DNA of 62,947 nt from contig NZ_CABVPL010000044.1 of NCBI RefSeq assembly GCF_902499045.1, forward strand, positions 1 to 62,947, given 5' to 3'. The position numbers and the translations under genes are program-made. The DNA is from Burkholderia latens (GTDB lineage Bacteria > Pseudomonadota > Gammaproteobacteria > Burkholderiales > Burkholderiaceae). Under the pieces are notes generated by a model. It was not told where the DNA came from and made no database searches. It worked only from the letters and a program-made list of their open reading frames with translations. Below are positions 25,453-34,709 of the stretch, piece after piece (position 1 is the first letter of the stretch; every line of letters starts with the position of its first letter).

Positions 25453-26292
25453 ATGCTGCATTCCGTGTTTTCCGCCCGCTTTACGCCCCGCCGCTTCGCG
25501 ATGCTCGCTCGCGTGGCGGCGGCCACGCTGCTCGGCGTCGCGCTGCTGAACGGCGCGCGCGCCGACACCGCGCCGCTGAAGGTCGGCATCTCGACGAGCC
25601 CGCAGATCGAAGCGCTGAAGATCGCCGCGAAGGAGGCGAAGGACCAGGGGCTCGACGTGAAGATCGTCGAATTCACCGACTGGAATACGCCGAACGCGGC
25701 GCTCGCGAACAAGGACATCGACGTCAACTACTTCCAGCACATCCCGTTTCTCGAGAACGCGAAGAAACAGGGCGGCTACAACTTCGTGGCGATCGCGCCG
25801 GGCACGATCATGAAGATCGGCCTCTATTCGAAGAAGGTGAAAAGCTTTGCCGAGCTGAAGGACGGCGCGCGCGTCGCGATCGCGAACGACCCGGTGAACG
25901 GCGGGCGCGGGCTGTTGCTGCTGCAGCGCGCGGGGCTCATCACGCTGAAGCCGGGCGCCGACTACCGTGCGACGACGCACGACATCGTGGCCAATCCGAA
26001 GCACCTGAAGATCATTCCGCTCGAGGCGTCGCAGCTTGCGCGCTCGCTCGACGACGTCGATCTCGCGCAGGGCTACCCGAGCTTCATCAAGCTCGCCGGC
26101 ACGGCCGACCCGAACAGCGCGCTGCTGTTCGACGGCACCGAGAACAAGAACTTCGCGATCCAGTGGGTCGTGCGGCCGGAAAGCGCGAACGATCCGCGCA
26201 TCCGCAAGTTCATCTCGATCTACCAGCATTCTCCGGCCGTGCGTAAAGCGCTCGACAACGCGTTCGGCTCGCTGTACGCGATCGCGTGGTGA
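25453..26292 (+). CDS. MetQ/NlpA-family substrate-binding protein
   Basis: Periplasmic binding protein (279 residues) of a MetNIQ-type importer. A long basic start and hydrophobic signal peptide end at 'GARADTAPLKVGIS'; there is no lipobox Cys, unlike typical MetQ lipoproteins. The family core follows: 'IVEFTDWNTPNAALANKDIDVNYFQHIPFL', 'KIGLYSKKVKSFAELKDGARVAIANDPVNGGRGL' region and 'QWVVRPES'. The ligand is probably methionine or another sulfur compound. AGGAG lies 10 nt before the ATG at 25453; a TTG at 25432 is the open-frame alternative. First gene of a six-gene run with two monooxygenases. Confidence 0.88.
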   Translation: MLHSVFSARFTPRRFAMLARVAAATLLGVALLNGARADTAPLKVGISTSPQIEALKIAAKEAKDQGLDVKIVEFTDWNTPNAALANKDIDVNYFQHIPFLENAKKQGGYNFVAIAPGTIMKIGLYSKKVKSFAELKDGARVAIANDPVNGGRGLLLLQRAGLITLKPGADYRATTHDIVANPKHLKIIPLEASQLARSLDDVDLAQGYPSFIKLAGTADPNSALLFDGTENKNFAIQWVVRPESANDPRIRKFISIYQHSPAVRKALDNAFGSLYAIAW

Positions 26293-26302
26293 CGGAGGCG
26301 AC

Positions 26303-27721
26303 ATGACGACCGCGAACCGCAAGAAGATCCTGCTCAACGCGTTCAACATGAACTGCGTCGGGCACATCAACCACGGGCTGTGGACGCATCCGCGCGACCG
26401 CTCCGCGCATTACACCGATCTCGACTACTGGGCCGATCTCGCGAAGACGCTCGAGCGCGGCAAGTTCGACGGGATCTTTCTGGCGGACATCGTCGGCGTG
26501 TACGACGTGTTCGGCGGCGGCCCGGACGTCGCGCTGCGCGAATCGGTGCAGGTGCCGGTCAACGATCCGCTGCTGCTCGTGCCCGCGATGGCGCAGGTCA
26601 CGCGGCATCTCGGCTTCGGCGTGACCGCGAACCTGACGTACGAGCCGCCTTACCTGTTCGCGCGCCGCATGTCGACGCTCGACCACCTGACGAAGGGGCG
26701 CGTCGGCTGGAACATCGTGACCGGCTATCTCGACAGCGCCGCGCGCGGAATGGGCCTCGCGCAGCAGATCGGCCACGACGACCGCTACGAACGCGCGGAC
26801 GACTACATGGACGTCGTCTACAAGCTGTGGGAACAGAGCTGGGACGACGACGCGGTGATCCGCGACGCGCACGCGCGCGTGTTCGCGCAGCCGGGCAAGG
26901 TGCGGCGCGTGAAGCACGACGGGCCGTTCTATTCGGTCGATGCAATCCACCTGAGCGAGCCGTCGCTGCAGCGCACGCCGGTGCTGTACCAGGCCGGTTC
27001 GTCGGCGCGCGGCGTCGAATTCGCGGCGCGTCATGCGGAATGCGTGTTCGTGAACGGGCAGAGCAAGGCCGCCGCGCGCGCGGCCGCGCTCGACATCCGT
27101 GCCGCCGCCGCGCGGCAGGGCCGCGACCCGGCGTCGATCAAGATCTTTGCCGGCGTGAGCGTCGTGACCGCCGAGACCGAATCGCTCGCCCGCGAGAAGT
27201 TCGACGAATACCGGCGTTACGCGAGCCCGGAAGCGGGCCTCGCGCATTTCGCGAGCTCGACCGGCATCGATTTCGCGAAGTACGGCCTCGACGAGCCGAT
27301 CTCGTACGTGAAGACCGATTCGATCCAGTCGGCCGTCGACGCGATCTCGCGCAAGAGCACGACCGGCACGTGGACGGTGCGCCGGATGCTCGAGCAGATG
27401 TCGCTCGGCGGCCGCTATGCGCCGATCGTCGGTTCGCCGTCGCAGGTCGCGGACGAATTGCAGGCGTGGATCGACGAAACCGGCATCGACGGCTTCAACC
27501 TGACTCGCACCGTGATGCCCGAGTCGTTCGAGGATTTCGTCGACTGGGTCGTGCCCGAACTGCAGAACCGCGGGGTCTACAAGGAAGACTACGATCCCGC
27601 GCCGACGCTGCGCGAGAAGCTGTTCGGCGCCGGCGCGCGGCTGCCGGCCTGGCACACCGGCGCGCAGCACCGGCCGGCTTCCGTGCCGGCAACGGAATCC
27701 GCGCATCCCGCGCATGCGTGA
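26303..27721 (+). CDS. FMN-dependent monooxygenase, NtaA/SnaA/DszA family
   Basis: 472-residue bacterial-luciferase-fold oxygenase that uses reduced FMN supplied by a separate reductase. Family hallmarks are the start 'KKILLNAFNMNCVGHINHGLW', 'GKFDGIFLADIVGVYD', 'ESVQVPVNDPLLLVPAMA', 'RRMSTLDHLTKGRVGWNIVTGY' and the late 'RYAPIVGSPSQVADELQAW'. Family members oxidise nitrilotriacetate, sulfones and organosulfur compounds. GGAGG precedes the ATG at 26303, 10 nt after the binding-protein gene. Lying between binding protein and ATPase of a MetNIQ-type importer suggests that the imported compound is its substrate. No flavin reductase is present in the operon. Confidence 0.88.
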   Translation: MTTANRKKILLNAFNMNCVGHINHGLWTHPRDRSAHYTDLDYWADLAKTLERGKFDGIFLADIVGVYDVFGGGPDVALRESVQVPVNDPLLLVPAMAQVTRHLGFGVTANLTYEPPYLFARRMSTLDHLTKGRVGWNIVTGYLDSAARGMGLAQQIGHDDRYERADDYMDVVYKLWEQSWDDDAVIRDAHARVFAQPGKVRRVKHDGPFYSVDAIHLSEPSLQRTPVLYQAGSSARGVEFAARHAECVFVNGQSKAAARAAALDIRAAAARQGRDPASIKIFAGVSVVTAETESLAREKFDEYRRYASPEAGLAHFASSTGIDFAKYGLDEPISYVKTDSIQSAVDAISRKSTTGTWTVRRMLEQMSLGGRYAPIVGSPSQVADELQAWIDETGIDGFNLTRTVMPESFEDFVDWVVPELQNRGVYKEDYDPAPTLREKLFGAGARLPAWHTGAQHRPASVPATESAHPAHA

Positions 27722-27739
27722 ACGTGACGGAGCGAAGCG

Positions 27740-28927
27740 ATGACGCAATTGTTCGATACGCTGGGTTTCATCGAGCCATCGGCCGTGCGGGCCGGTGCCG
27801 GCGCGGGTGCGCCGGCCGAACATGACGACGCGGCGGCCCGCACCGGCGGCGCTGCCGCCGTGTCGTTCGCGCACGTCGGCAAGGTGTTCGCGACGCCGCG
27901 CGGGCAGGCCGCCGCGCTGCGCGACGTGACGCTCGACGTGCGGCGCGGCGAGGTGTTCGGCATCATCGGGCGCAGCGGCGCCGGCAAGTCGACGCTGCTG
28001 CGGCTCGTCAACGGCCTCGAACGGCCGAGTTCCGGCAGCGTGCGCGTGCAGGGCGTGGACGTCGGCACGCTCGACGAGGACGGGCTCGTCGCGCTGCGCC
28101 GCCGCACCGGCATGGTGTTCCAGCATTTCAACCTGCTGTCCGCGAAAACCGTGTTCGAGAACGTCGCGCTGCCGCTGAAGATCGCGGGCGTGCCGAAGGC
28201 CGAGCGCACGCGCAAGGTCGATGCGCTGCTCGATCTCGTCGGGCTCGCCGCGAAGCGCGACGCGTATCCGGCCAGCCTTTCCGGCGGCCAGAAGCAGCGC
28301 GTCGGCATCGCGCGCGCGCTGGTGCACGACCCCGAGGTGCTGCTCTGCGATGAAGCGACGTCGGCGCTCGATCCCGAGACGACGCAGTCGATCCTCGCGC
28401 TGCTCGCCGACATCAACCGCCGCCTCGGGCTGACGATCGTGCTGATCACGCACGAGATGGAAGTGATCCGCGCGGTGTGCGACACGGTCGCGGTGATTGA
28501 ACAGGGCGAGGTCGTCGAAACGGGCCCGGTGTGGCGCGTGTTCGGCGATCCGCGTCATGGCGCGACGCGCGCGCTGCTGAGCACGCTCGTGCACGACCTG
28601 CCGGCCGAGCTCGCCGCGCGCGTGCAGCCGCTGCCGGAGCACGCGGCGCTGCCCGACGGCGCGCAGATCGTGCTCGACCTCCGCTATACGGGCGAAAGCG
28701 GCGGCGAGCCGGACGTCGGCGCGCTGGCCGCGGCGCTCGGCGGCTCGGTGCGGTTCCTGCACGGCGGGATCGAACGGATCCAGGGGCATGCGCAGGGGCG
28801 GCTCGTGATCGCGGCCGCGTCCGGTGCGAACGAAGGCGGCGCGCAGCTTGCGCGCGGCGTCGTTGCAGCATTGCTCGAACGCGCACGCCGCCATGCGAAC
28901 CACGCGGAGGTGCTCGGCTATGTTTGA
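27740..28927 (+). CDS. MetN-type ABC transporter ATPase with NIL domain
   Basis: 395-residue ATPase driving the MetQI-like importer. An unusual Ala/Gly-rich extension of about 40 residues precedes the nucleotide-binding domain: Walker A '[11 protein letters not shown]', Q-loop 'MVFQHFNLL', signature 'LSGGQKQR', Walker B '[13 protein letters not shown]' and switch His 'LITHEMEV'. The last 80 residues ('[24 protein letters not shown]' region) look like the NIL regulatory domain of MetN, where methionine feeds back in E. coli. The next gene overlaps its stop by 8 nt. Confidence 0.9.
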   Translation: MTQLFDTLGFIEPSAVRAGAGAGAPAEHDDAAARTGGAAAVSFAHVGKVFATPRGQAAALRDVTLDVRRGEVFGIIGRSGAGKSTLLRLVNGLERPSSGSVRVQGVDVGTLDEDGLVALRRRTGMVFQHFNLLSAKTVFENVALPLKIAGVPKAERTRKVDALLDLVGLAAKRDAYPASLSGGQKQRVGIARALVHDPEVLLCDEATSALDPETTQSILALLADINRRLGLTIVLITHEMEVIRAVCDTVAVIEQGEVVETGPVWRVFGDPRHGATRALLSTLVHDLPAELAARVQPLPEHAALPDGAQIVLDLRYTGESGGEPDVGALAAALGGSVRFLHGGIERIQGHAQGRLVIAAASGANEGGAQLARGVVAALLERARRHANHAEVLGYV

Positions 28928-29576
28928 GCTGTGGTGGCCCGAACTGCTCGACGCGATCCGCGACACGCTGTCGATGGTCGGCGCGTCGGCCGCGATTGCC
29001 GCGCTGCTCGGCATCCCGCTGGCCGTCATTCTCGTGACGACCGCGCCCGGCGGCATCTACGAGCGGCGCGGCGTGAACGCGGTGCTCGGCGCGCTCGTCA
29101 ACGTGTTCCGCTCGACGCCGTTCATCATCCTGCTCGTCGCGCTGCTGCCGTTCACGCGCGTCCTGATCGGCACGACGATCGGCGTATGGGCGGCCGTCGT
29201 GCCGCTGTCGATCGCCGCGATTCCATTCTTCGCGCGGATCGCCGAAGTGAGCCTGCGCGAAGTCGATCGCGGGCTGATCGAGGCCGCGCTCGCGATGGGC
29301 GCGAAGCGCCGCCATATCGTGTGGCACGTGCTGCTGCCCGAGGCGCTGCCCGGCATGCTCGGCGGCTTCACGATCACCGTCGTCGCGCTGATCGGCTCGA
29401 CCGCGATGGCCGGCGCCGTCGGCGCGGGCGGGCTCGGCGATCTCGCGATCCGCTACGGCTATCAACGTTTCGACACCACCGTCATGGCGACCGTGATCGT
29501 GATCCTGATCGCGCTCGTCTCGGCCGTGCAAATCACGGGCGACCGCCTGGTCCGACGCGTGACCCGGCGTACCTGA
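28920..29576 (+). CDS. MetI-type ABC transporter permease
   Basis: 218-residue inner-membrane permease with five membrane segments and the coupling loop '[25 protein letters not shown]' that contacts the ATPase. The motif '[21 protein letters not shown]' is typical of MetI. The ATG at 28920 lies inside the end of the ATPase gene, so the two are translationally coupled. With the binding protein and ATPase it forms a complete importer, interrupted in the operon by the NtaA-type oxygenase gene. Confidence 0.9.
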   Translation: MFELWWPELLDAIRDTLSMVGASAAIAALLGIPLAVILVTTAPGGIYERRGVNAVLGALVNVFRSTPFIILLVALLPFTRVLIGTTIGVWAAVVPLSIAAIPFFARIAEVSLREVDRGLIEAALAMGAKRRHIVWHVLLPEALPGMLGGFTITVVALIGSTAMAGAVGAGGLGDLAIRYGYQRFDTTVMATVIVILIALVSAVQITGDRLVRRVTRRT

Positions 29577-29578
29577 GC

Positions 29579-29603
29579 GGCGCCACGAGCGCCGGCTCTT
29601 TTT
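29579..29603 (+). terminator. weak terminator-like hairpin after the permease gene
   Basis: GGCGC (29579-29583) and GCGCC (29589-29593) form a short stem followed by GGCTCTTTTT. The next gene starts 28 nt later, so it may act as partial attenuation inside the operon. Confidence 0.3.
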
Positions 29604-29630
29604 CATTGAAGACCTGAGAGAACGATACCC

Positions 29631-30488
29631 ATGACCTTGCCCATCGGTGCTCCGCGCGAGTGGAACGGACAATTCGAGGAAGCGCTGTTTCTGGAGGTGG
29701 CGCGACGCCATCGTCCAGACTTCCCCGACAAACTCGCGACGCCGCCGCGCGAGCCGCGCGGCGAACACGAACTGGCCGCCGTCGCCGACTACTACACGAA
29801 GATGGCGTCGCACGACCTGTTCATCGTGCAGGTCGTCGCGAAGGCGATCGACACGCTGTTTCGCGACGACCCGCATTTCCAGCTGATCCTGTCGCGCCAG
29901 CTCGGCGACGACGGCGCGCACGCGGTGATCGGCCGCGACCGCGTGACCGAGCTGACGGGCCGCGATCCGCTGCCGGAAGTCGAACGGCTCGTCGCCGCGC
30001 ACTGGGCGCGCATCGGCGACATCGCTGTGCGCGACGTCGCCGGCTTCCTCGCATTCGAATGGCATTACGAGTTGCACATCCTCGCGAAGCTGTGGATCCA
30101 GCGCAAGACCGCGCGCATCGCCGACGGCGCGATGCGCGAGCACGGCGAGAACCGGATTCGCCCGGACGAGGAATGGCATCGCGTGCAGATCGTGCAGTGG
30201 TGGTTCGACACGCTGGAGGCGCTGCCGGCCGCCGAGCGCGATGCGCTGATCGACCGCGTGCTCGCGGCCGACGAGGAAACGCAGGCGCGGCTCGACGGTT
30301 ATCTGCATGACGAATACGCGCACACCGCGCACGTTTTTGGCGCGGATATCGCCGAATACCGCGCAATCTACGACGACTGGCGGCGCGAGATCCTGTCGCG
30401 GCTGACCGGGCGCCCGCTCGGCGCGTTGGTGCCGCTGTCGGGTGAAGCCGTCGCGCACGAAACGACTGCACAGGAAGCGGCCGCATGA
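29631..30488 (+). CDS. unknown protein with ferritin-like metal-ligand pattern
   Basis: 285-residue soluble, strongly alpha-helical protein that I cannot assign to a named family. Helices are visible around 'ADYYTKMASHDLFIVQVVAK', 'LILSRQLGDDGAHAVIG', 'GFLAFEWHYELHILAKLW' and 'GYLHDEYAHTAHVFGAD'. DxxH (DGAH) and ExxH (EYAH) in the second and fourth, with a Glu in the third, resemble the diiron-binding arrangement of ferritin-like oxygenases; that is inference. No signal peptide. It sits 54 nt after the MetI-type gene and its stop overlaps the start of a DszC/SfnB-type gene (ATGA), so it is likely to work with the sulfur-compound oxygenases. Confidence 0.75.
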   Translation: MTLPIGAPREWNGQFEEALFLEVARRHRPDFPDKLATPPREPRGEHELAAVADYYTKMASHDLFIVQVVAKAIDTLFRDDPHFQLILSRQLGDDGAHAVIGRDRVTELTGRDPLPEVERLVAAHWARIGDIAVRDVAGFLAFEWHYELHILAKLWIQRKTARIADGAMREHGENRIRPDEEWHRVQIVQWWFDTLEALPAAERDALIDRVLAADEETQARLDGYLHDEYAHTAHVFGADIAEYRAIYDDWRREILSRLTGRPLGALVPLSGEAVAHETTAQEAAA

Positions 30489-31696
30489 ACGATCCACGCG
30501 GGCCGGCAACCGTTGCGCCCGATACCGATGCGCCGGCCACAACCGACGACGTGCTCGCGCGTGCGATCGACGCGCTGCGCGCGACGGCCGTCGAACGCGA
30601 TCGCGCGGGCGGTCACGCAGCCGCCGAGAAGCAGCGGCTCGCCGACGCGGGCCTGCTCACGCTCGCGGTGCCGCGCGAATTCGGCGGCCAGGAAGCGGCG
30701 TGGCCGACGATCTACGACGCGATCCGGCGCATCGCCCGCGTCGACAGCGCGCTCGCGCATCTGGTCGGGTTTCAGGCGCTGCAGGTCGTGAGCGTCGACG
30801 TGTGGGGCAACGCGGCGCAGCGCGAGCGTTACTTGCGCGGCACGGTCGAGCATCGCTGGTGGTGGGGCAATGCCGTCAACCCGCTCGACACGCGGCTCGC
30901 GGCGACCGCGACGCCCGACGGCGGCTACCGGCTCGACGGCGTGAAGGGCTTCTGCTCGGGCACGCGCGGGTCGCAGCGGATGACCGTGTCCGCGCATGAT
31001 CCGGACACCGGTCGCGCCGTGTTCGGCGTGGTGCCGACCGATCGCGACGGGATCACGGTCGACGACGACTGGGATCCAATCGGCCAGCGCCAGACCGACA
31101 GCGGCAGCGTGCGTTTCGACGGCGTGGTGCTTGCGCCCGAAGAGGTGCTGCACCGGTCCGAGACGCCGCCCACGCCGCGCGCGACGCTGCGCACGCTGGT
31201 GTCGCAGCTCGTGCTGACCAACCTGTTCGTCGGGCTCGCGGAAGGCGCGCTGGCCGAGGCGCGCGACTACGTGCTGAAGCACGGCCGGCCGTGGATCGCC
31301 GCCGGCGTGGCACGGGCGAGCGACGATCCTTATACGCTGCAGCGCTTCGGCGACATGCGCGTGCACGCGGTGGCCGCGGCCTCGCTCGCCGATCGTGCGG
31401 CCGCCGCGTTGCAGCGTGCGTGGTCGCGGCGCGACGCGCTGACGGCCGATGAACGCGCGCAAGCCGCACTCGCGGTGTCGGACGCGAAGATCGTCGCGCA
31501 GCGCGCAGCGCTCGAGAACGGCGAAGCGCTGTTCGATGCGTGCGGCGCCCGCGCGACGGCCGCATCGCTCGGTCTCGACCGCTTCTGGCGCAACGCGCGC
31601 ACGCATACGCTGCACGATCCGCTCGACTATCGGCTGCGCGATGTCGGCCGGTTCGCGCTGACGGGGGAATGGCCGCAGGCGTCGCTTTATACGTGA
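30485..31696 (+). CDS. acyl-CoA dehydrogenase-fold monooxygenase, DszC/SfnB type
   Basis: 403-residue flavoprotein with acyl-CoA dehydrogenase fold: N-terminal helical domain ending 'LAVPREFGGQEAAWPTIYDAI', middle beta domain ('WGNAVNPLDTRLAATATPDGGYRLDGVKGF' region, 'GIRQTDSGS'-like turn 'GQRQTDSGSVRFDGV') and C-terminal four-helix domain ending 'FWRNARTHTLHDPLDYRLRDVG'. That last motif and the absence of an acyl-CoA catalytic Glu place it with DszC/SfnB-like flavin-dependent oxygenases rather than true dehydrogenases. It overlaps the preceding gene and closes the operon. Confidence 0.83.
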   Translation: MNDPRGPATVAPDTDAPATTDDVLARAIDALRATAVERDRAGGHAAAEKQRLADAGLLTLAVPREFGGQEAAWPTIYDAIRRIARVDSALAHLVGFQALQVVSVDVWGNAAQRERYLRGTVEHRWWWGNAVNPLDTRLAATATPDGGYRLDGVKGFCSGTRGSQRMTVSAHDPDTGRAVFGVVPTDRDGITVDDDWDPIGQRQTDSGSVRFDGVVLAPEEVLHRSETPPTPRATLRTLVSQLVLTNLFVGLAEGALAEARDYVLKHGRPWIAAGVARASDDPYTLQRFGDMRVHAVAAASLADRAAAALQRAWSRRDALTADERAQAALAVSDAKIVAQRAALENGEALFDACGARATAASLGLDRFWRNARTHTLHDPLDYRLRDVGRFALTGEWPQASLYT

Positions 31697-31848
31697 TTGG
31701 GCGTGCGTCTTCACCGGCAGTCATGCCCGGCAGGCCGTCGTCAACCCGTCTTTCGATCGGCGGCCCTTGTGCGGCGCCGCTGCACGAACGGCACGGGCTG
31801 CTCGCGCGTCGCGTGAAGCGCGGCGCATTCGAGCGCCGTTGACGCTGC

Positions 31849-32697
31849 TCACGACACCGGCAACTGATCCGCCAACGCCCGCATCGCGTCCGCCGTCTGT
31901 TGATTCGCCGGGAAAAACGCCTCGATCGCGAGTTCCGACAGCGTGACGTCGACCGGCGTGCCGAACACCGTCGTCGTACTGAAGAACGTCAGCTCGCCGC
32001 TGGCGGCGCGCAGCCGCAACGGCACCGCGATATCCGCGTAATCCGTGCGCGCCGGCGCATCGTCGGGCTGGCCGGCCGGCGCAGGATACGCGGCGAGTTC
32101 GTCGCGCAGCGTATGCAGCGTGCGGTCGCCGCTCGCATCGATCTGCCGTTGCAGCCGGTGCAGGATATGCGCGCGCCACTCGTGCCAGTTGACGATTTGC
32201 GACGCGAGGCCGTCCGGATGCAGGCTCAGGCGCAGCACGTTGACGGGCGGCTGCAGCAGCGCGGAGTCGGCCTGCGCGACCAGCGCGCCGAGCATCCGGT
32301 TCGCGGCGAGCAGCGTCCAGTGCCGATCCACCGCGAGCGCCGGATAGGGCTCGTGGCCGCGCAGCACCGCTTCGACCGCATGGCGCGCCGCGTCGAGCTG
32401 CGGATCGGAAAACGGCCGCTCGCGAAAGAGCGGCGCATAGCCTGCCGCGACGAGCAGCGCATTGCGTTCGCGCAGCGGCACGTCGAGGCGCTCGGCGAGA
32501 TGCAGCACCATGTCGCGGCTCGGCTGCGCGCGGCCCGATTCGACGAAGCTCAGGTGCCGCGCGGACACGTCCGCGTCGAGCGCGAGCGCCATCTGGCTCA
32601 GGCGCCGGCGCTGGCGCCACGTGCGCAGCAGCGGGCCGATGCCGGATGCGCGGCCGGCGGACGGAGGGGGCGATTGGAGGGCGGCGGTCGAGTTCAT
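31849..32697 (-). CDS. XRE-family regulator with MmyB-like C-terminal domain
   Basis: 282-residue DNA-binding protein. Residues about 22-80 are a Cro/C1-type helix-turn-helix ('LRTWRQRRRLSQMALALDADVSARHLSFVESGRAQPSRD' region). The remainder ('AVDRHWTLLAANRML', 'NVLRLSLHPDGLASQIVNWHEW') matches the MmyB-like ligand domain, which has PAS-like structure. Such regulators often control an adjacent oxidoreductase, but here its neighbours are convergent or divergent and unrelated. The ATG at 32697 lacks a clear ribosome site; an ATG at 32715 is the alternative. Confidence 0.85.
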   Translation of the reverse strand: MNSTAALQSPPPSAGRASGIGPLLRTWRQRRRLSQMALALDADVSARHLSFVESGRAQPSRDMVLHLAERLDVPLRERNALLVAAGYAPLFRERPFSDPQLDAARHAVEAVLRGHEPYPALAVDRHWTLLAANRMLGALVAQADSALLQPPVNVLRLSLHPDGLASQIVNWHEWRAHILHRLQRQIDASGDRTLHTLRDELAAYPAPAGQPDDAPARTDYADIAVPLRLRAASGELTFFSTTTVFGTPVDVTLSELAIEAFFPANQQTADAMRALADQLPVS

Positions 32698-32952
32698 GGT
32701 GACGATGATAGGCAATCCCGCGCGCGCCGGGCATTACCTGCGAGGTAAGCATTCCGGATCGGTGTGCGTCGCCGGCGCCGCAAGCCGGCACGCGCGGCGC
32801 CGTTTCACCGCGCATTTCGTCGCCGGAGGGCCCGGGAAGCTGCGTTACCATAGCCGCCGTGCCACCTGAGAGGCGGCGCCGGCCCGCGGCCACGATGGCC
32901 CGGCCGGACGCCGCGCACATCGACAACAAGGTAGTCCCGGGGGAATCCAATA

Positions 32953-33915
32953 ATGAAAACATTCGCCGTCCGCGTCGCCTGCGTGGCGATGCTCGCGCTC
33001 GCCGCAACCCGCGGCCACGCGCAAACCGAAGCCGCGCAGGTCGAGATGAGGGCCGCCGCCGCGGCCGCCAACAAGGCCGTCGTGAACGGGCCGGCCGATA
33101 TCGACGTCAAGCACGAAGCGGTACTGAAGCTGAAGCAGGGCGAGTCTTTCGTGCCGGCCGCCGAAGCCGGCCGCTACCTGCGCTCGATGGGCAATTCGAT
33201 CGACGAATCGACGCTGGTCGGCCTCGTGCTGCCTGACGACCCGGACGCCGACTGGATCTCGGTCGTGTCGTTCGAGCCGAGCGGCTACATCCGCGACGAC
33301 GACGCGAAAGACTGGAAACCCGACGAGCTGCTGAAAAGCCTGCAGGCCGGCACCGAGCAAAACAACCCGGCGCGCAAGGAGCGCGGGCTGCCCGAAAACG
33401 AGGTGGTCGGGTGGGCGCAGGCGCCCGTGTACGACGCGGCCACGCATCGGCTCGTGTGGTCCGCGATCATCCGCCACAAGGGCGCGGCCGCGAACCCGGA
33501 GCGCGACGGCGTCAATTACCGGACGCTCGTGCTCGGCCGCGACGGCTACCTGTCGCTGACGATGGCGTCGACGCTCGCCGATCTGCCGAAGTACAAGCGT
33601 TCGGCGGACGGCCTGCTCGCGAACATCCGCTTCAACGACGGCAAGCGCTACGCCGATTTCAACCAGTCGACCGATCACGTCGCCGAGTACGGCCTCGCGG
33701 CGCTGATCGTCGGCGTCGGCGCGAAGAAGCTCGGGCTGGTCGCGCTGATCGGCGCGTTCGCGGTGAAGTTCTTCAAGATCGGCGCGGTCGCGCTGCTCGC
33801 GGGCGGCGCGGCGCTGAAGCGCTTCTTCGGCCGCAAGCCGAAGCCGGCGGCCGTGCCGGTCGCCGTCGATGCAACCGATGCCACCGCCGTGTCCCGCGCG
33901 GAGCGCAACGAATGA
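32953..33915 (+). CDS. DUF2167 membrane protein, secreted N-terminal domain
   Basis: 320-residue protein of unknown function. A signal peptide (1-23, ending 'GHAQ') is followed by an extracytoplasmic DUF2167 domain ('GNSIDESTLVGLVLPDDPDADWISVVSFEPSGYIRDDDAKDW' region, 'VVGWAQAPVYDAATHRLVWS') and two closely spaced hydrophobic segments near residues 245-295, ending in a basic cytoplasmic tail. Its stop codon overlaps the start of an M50 protease gene (ATGA), so the two are probably made together; the membrane segments could be a protease substrate. That link is inferred. Confidence 0.8.
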   Translation: MKTFAVRVACVAMLALAATRGHAQTEAAQVEMRAAAAAANKAVVNGPADIDVKHEAVLKLKQGESFVPAAEAGRYLRSMGNSIDESTLVGLVLPDDPDADWISVVSFEPSGYIRDDDAKDWKPDELLKSLQAGTEQNNPARKERGLPENEVVGWAQAPVYDAATHRLVWSAIIRHKGAAANPERDGVNYRTLVLGRDGYLSLTMASTLADLPKYKRSADGLLANIRFNDGKRYADFNQSTDHVAEYGLAALIVGVGAKKLGLVALIGAFAVKFFKIGAVALLAGGAALKRFFGRKPKPAAVPVAVDATDATAVSRAERNE

Positions 33916-34637
33916 CGAAACTGTTGCTGCTGGTCTTCGGCGGTCTGAAGCTCGGCAAGGTGCTCGTATCGGTGGGCAGCATGCTCGCGTCGATCGCGGT
34001 CTACGCGATGTTCTACGGCTGGCGCTTCGCGGCCGGCTTCGTCGCGCTGCTGCTGGTGCACGAAGCCGGCCACTATGTGGCCGCGCAGCGGCGCGGGCTC
34101 GACGTCGGGCTGCCGGCCTTCATCCCGTTCGTCGGCGCGTGGATCCAGTTGAACGAGCTGCCGCACGACGCGGAAACCGACGCGTACGTCGGGCTGGCCG
34201 GGCCGTTCGTCGGCACGCTCGGCGCGCTCGCCTGCTATGCGCTCGCGCGGCACTACGACAGCAACCTGCTGCTCGCGCTGGCCTACACAGGCTTCTTCCT
34301 GAATCTCTTCAACCTGATTCCGCTGTCGCCGTTCGACGGCGGGCGCATTACCGCGGTGCTGTCGCCGCGGATCTGGTTCGCGGGCGTGCCGGTGCTGATC
34401 GCGCTGTTCGCGTACCGGCCGAGTCCGCTGCTGATCGTGATGGCGATCCTCGCGCTGCCGCAGTTGAAGCGCGCGTGGCGCTACGATCCCGACGCGCCGG
34501 AGAACCGCGCGTACTACGCGACGTCGGTCGAAACGAAAACGACCTACGCGCTCTGCTACGTCGGCCTGCTCGCGTTTCTCGCGCTGATGACGTCCGGCGT
34601 GCACGACATGCTGCGCGTCGCGCATTCCGCGGCCTGA
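33912..34637 (+). CDS. site-2-type zinc metalloprotease (M50)
   Basis: Intramembrane protease of 241 residues with about six hydrophobic segments. The zinc motif HExxH is present as 'HEAGHYVAAQRRG' in the second segment, and the third ligand Asp in 'LIPLSPFDGGR' near residue 140. The short N-terminal part lacks a PDZ domain. Start at 33912 is set by the ATGA overlap with the DUF2167 gene. The substrate is not predictable; the coupled DUF2167 protein is the natural candidate partner. Confidence 0.88.
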   Translation: MTKLLLLVFGGLKLGKVLVSVGSMLASIAVYAMFYGWRFAAGFVALLLVHEAGHYVAAQRRGLDVGLPAFIPFVGAWIQLNELPHDAETDAYVGLAGPFVGTLGALACYALARHYDSNLLLALAYTGFFLNLFNLIPLSPFDGGRITAVLSPRIWFAGVPVLIALFAYRPSPLLIVMAILALPQLKRAWRYDPDAPENRAYYATSVETKTTYALCYVGLLAFLALMTSGVHDMLRVAHSAA

Positions 34638-34648
34638 CCGACGGAAAA

Positions 34649-34676
34649 GCGGCGGCCGCTGACACGCGGCCGCCGC
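34649..34676. terminator. bidirectional terminator between M50 and permease genes
   Basis: GCGGCGGCCGC (34649-34659) and GCGGCCGCCGC (34666-34676) form an 11-bp perfect stem with a 6-nt loop. On the minus strand it is followed by TTTT, so it best serves the convergent permease gene. Confidence 0.65.
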
Positions 34677-34709
34677 CGTCCTGTTCCTGCGGCCGCACGC
34701 GTCCGACGC

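Noticed and set aside
30485-31696. True acyl-CoA dehydrogenase
   Set aside because: The C-terminal 'FWRNARTHTLHDP' motif and the operon context fit DszC/SfnB-like oxygenases better.
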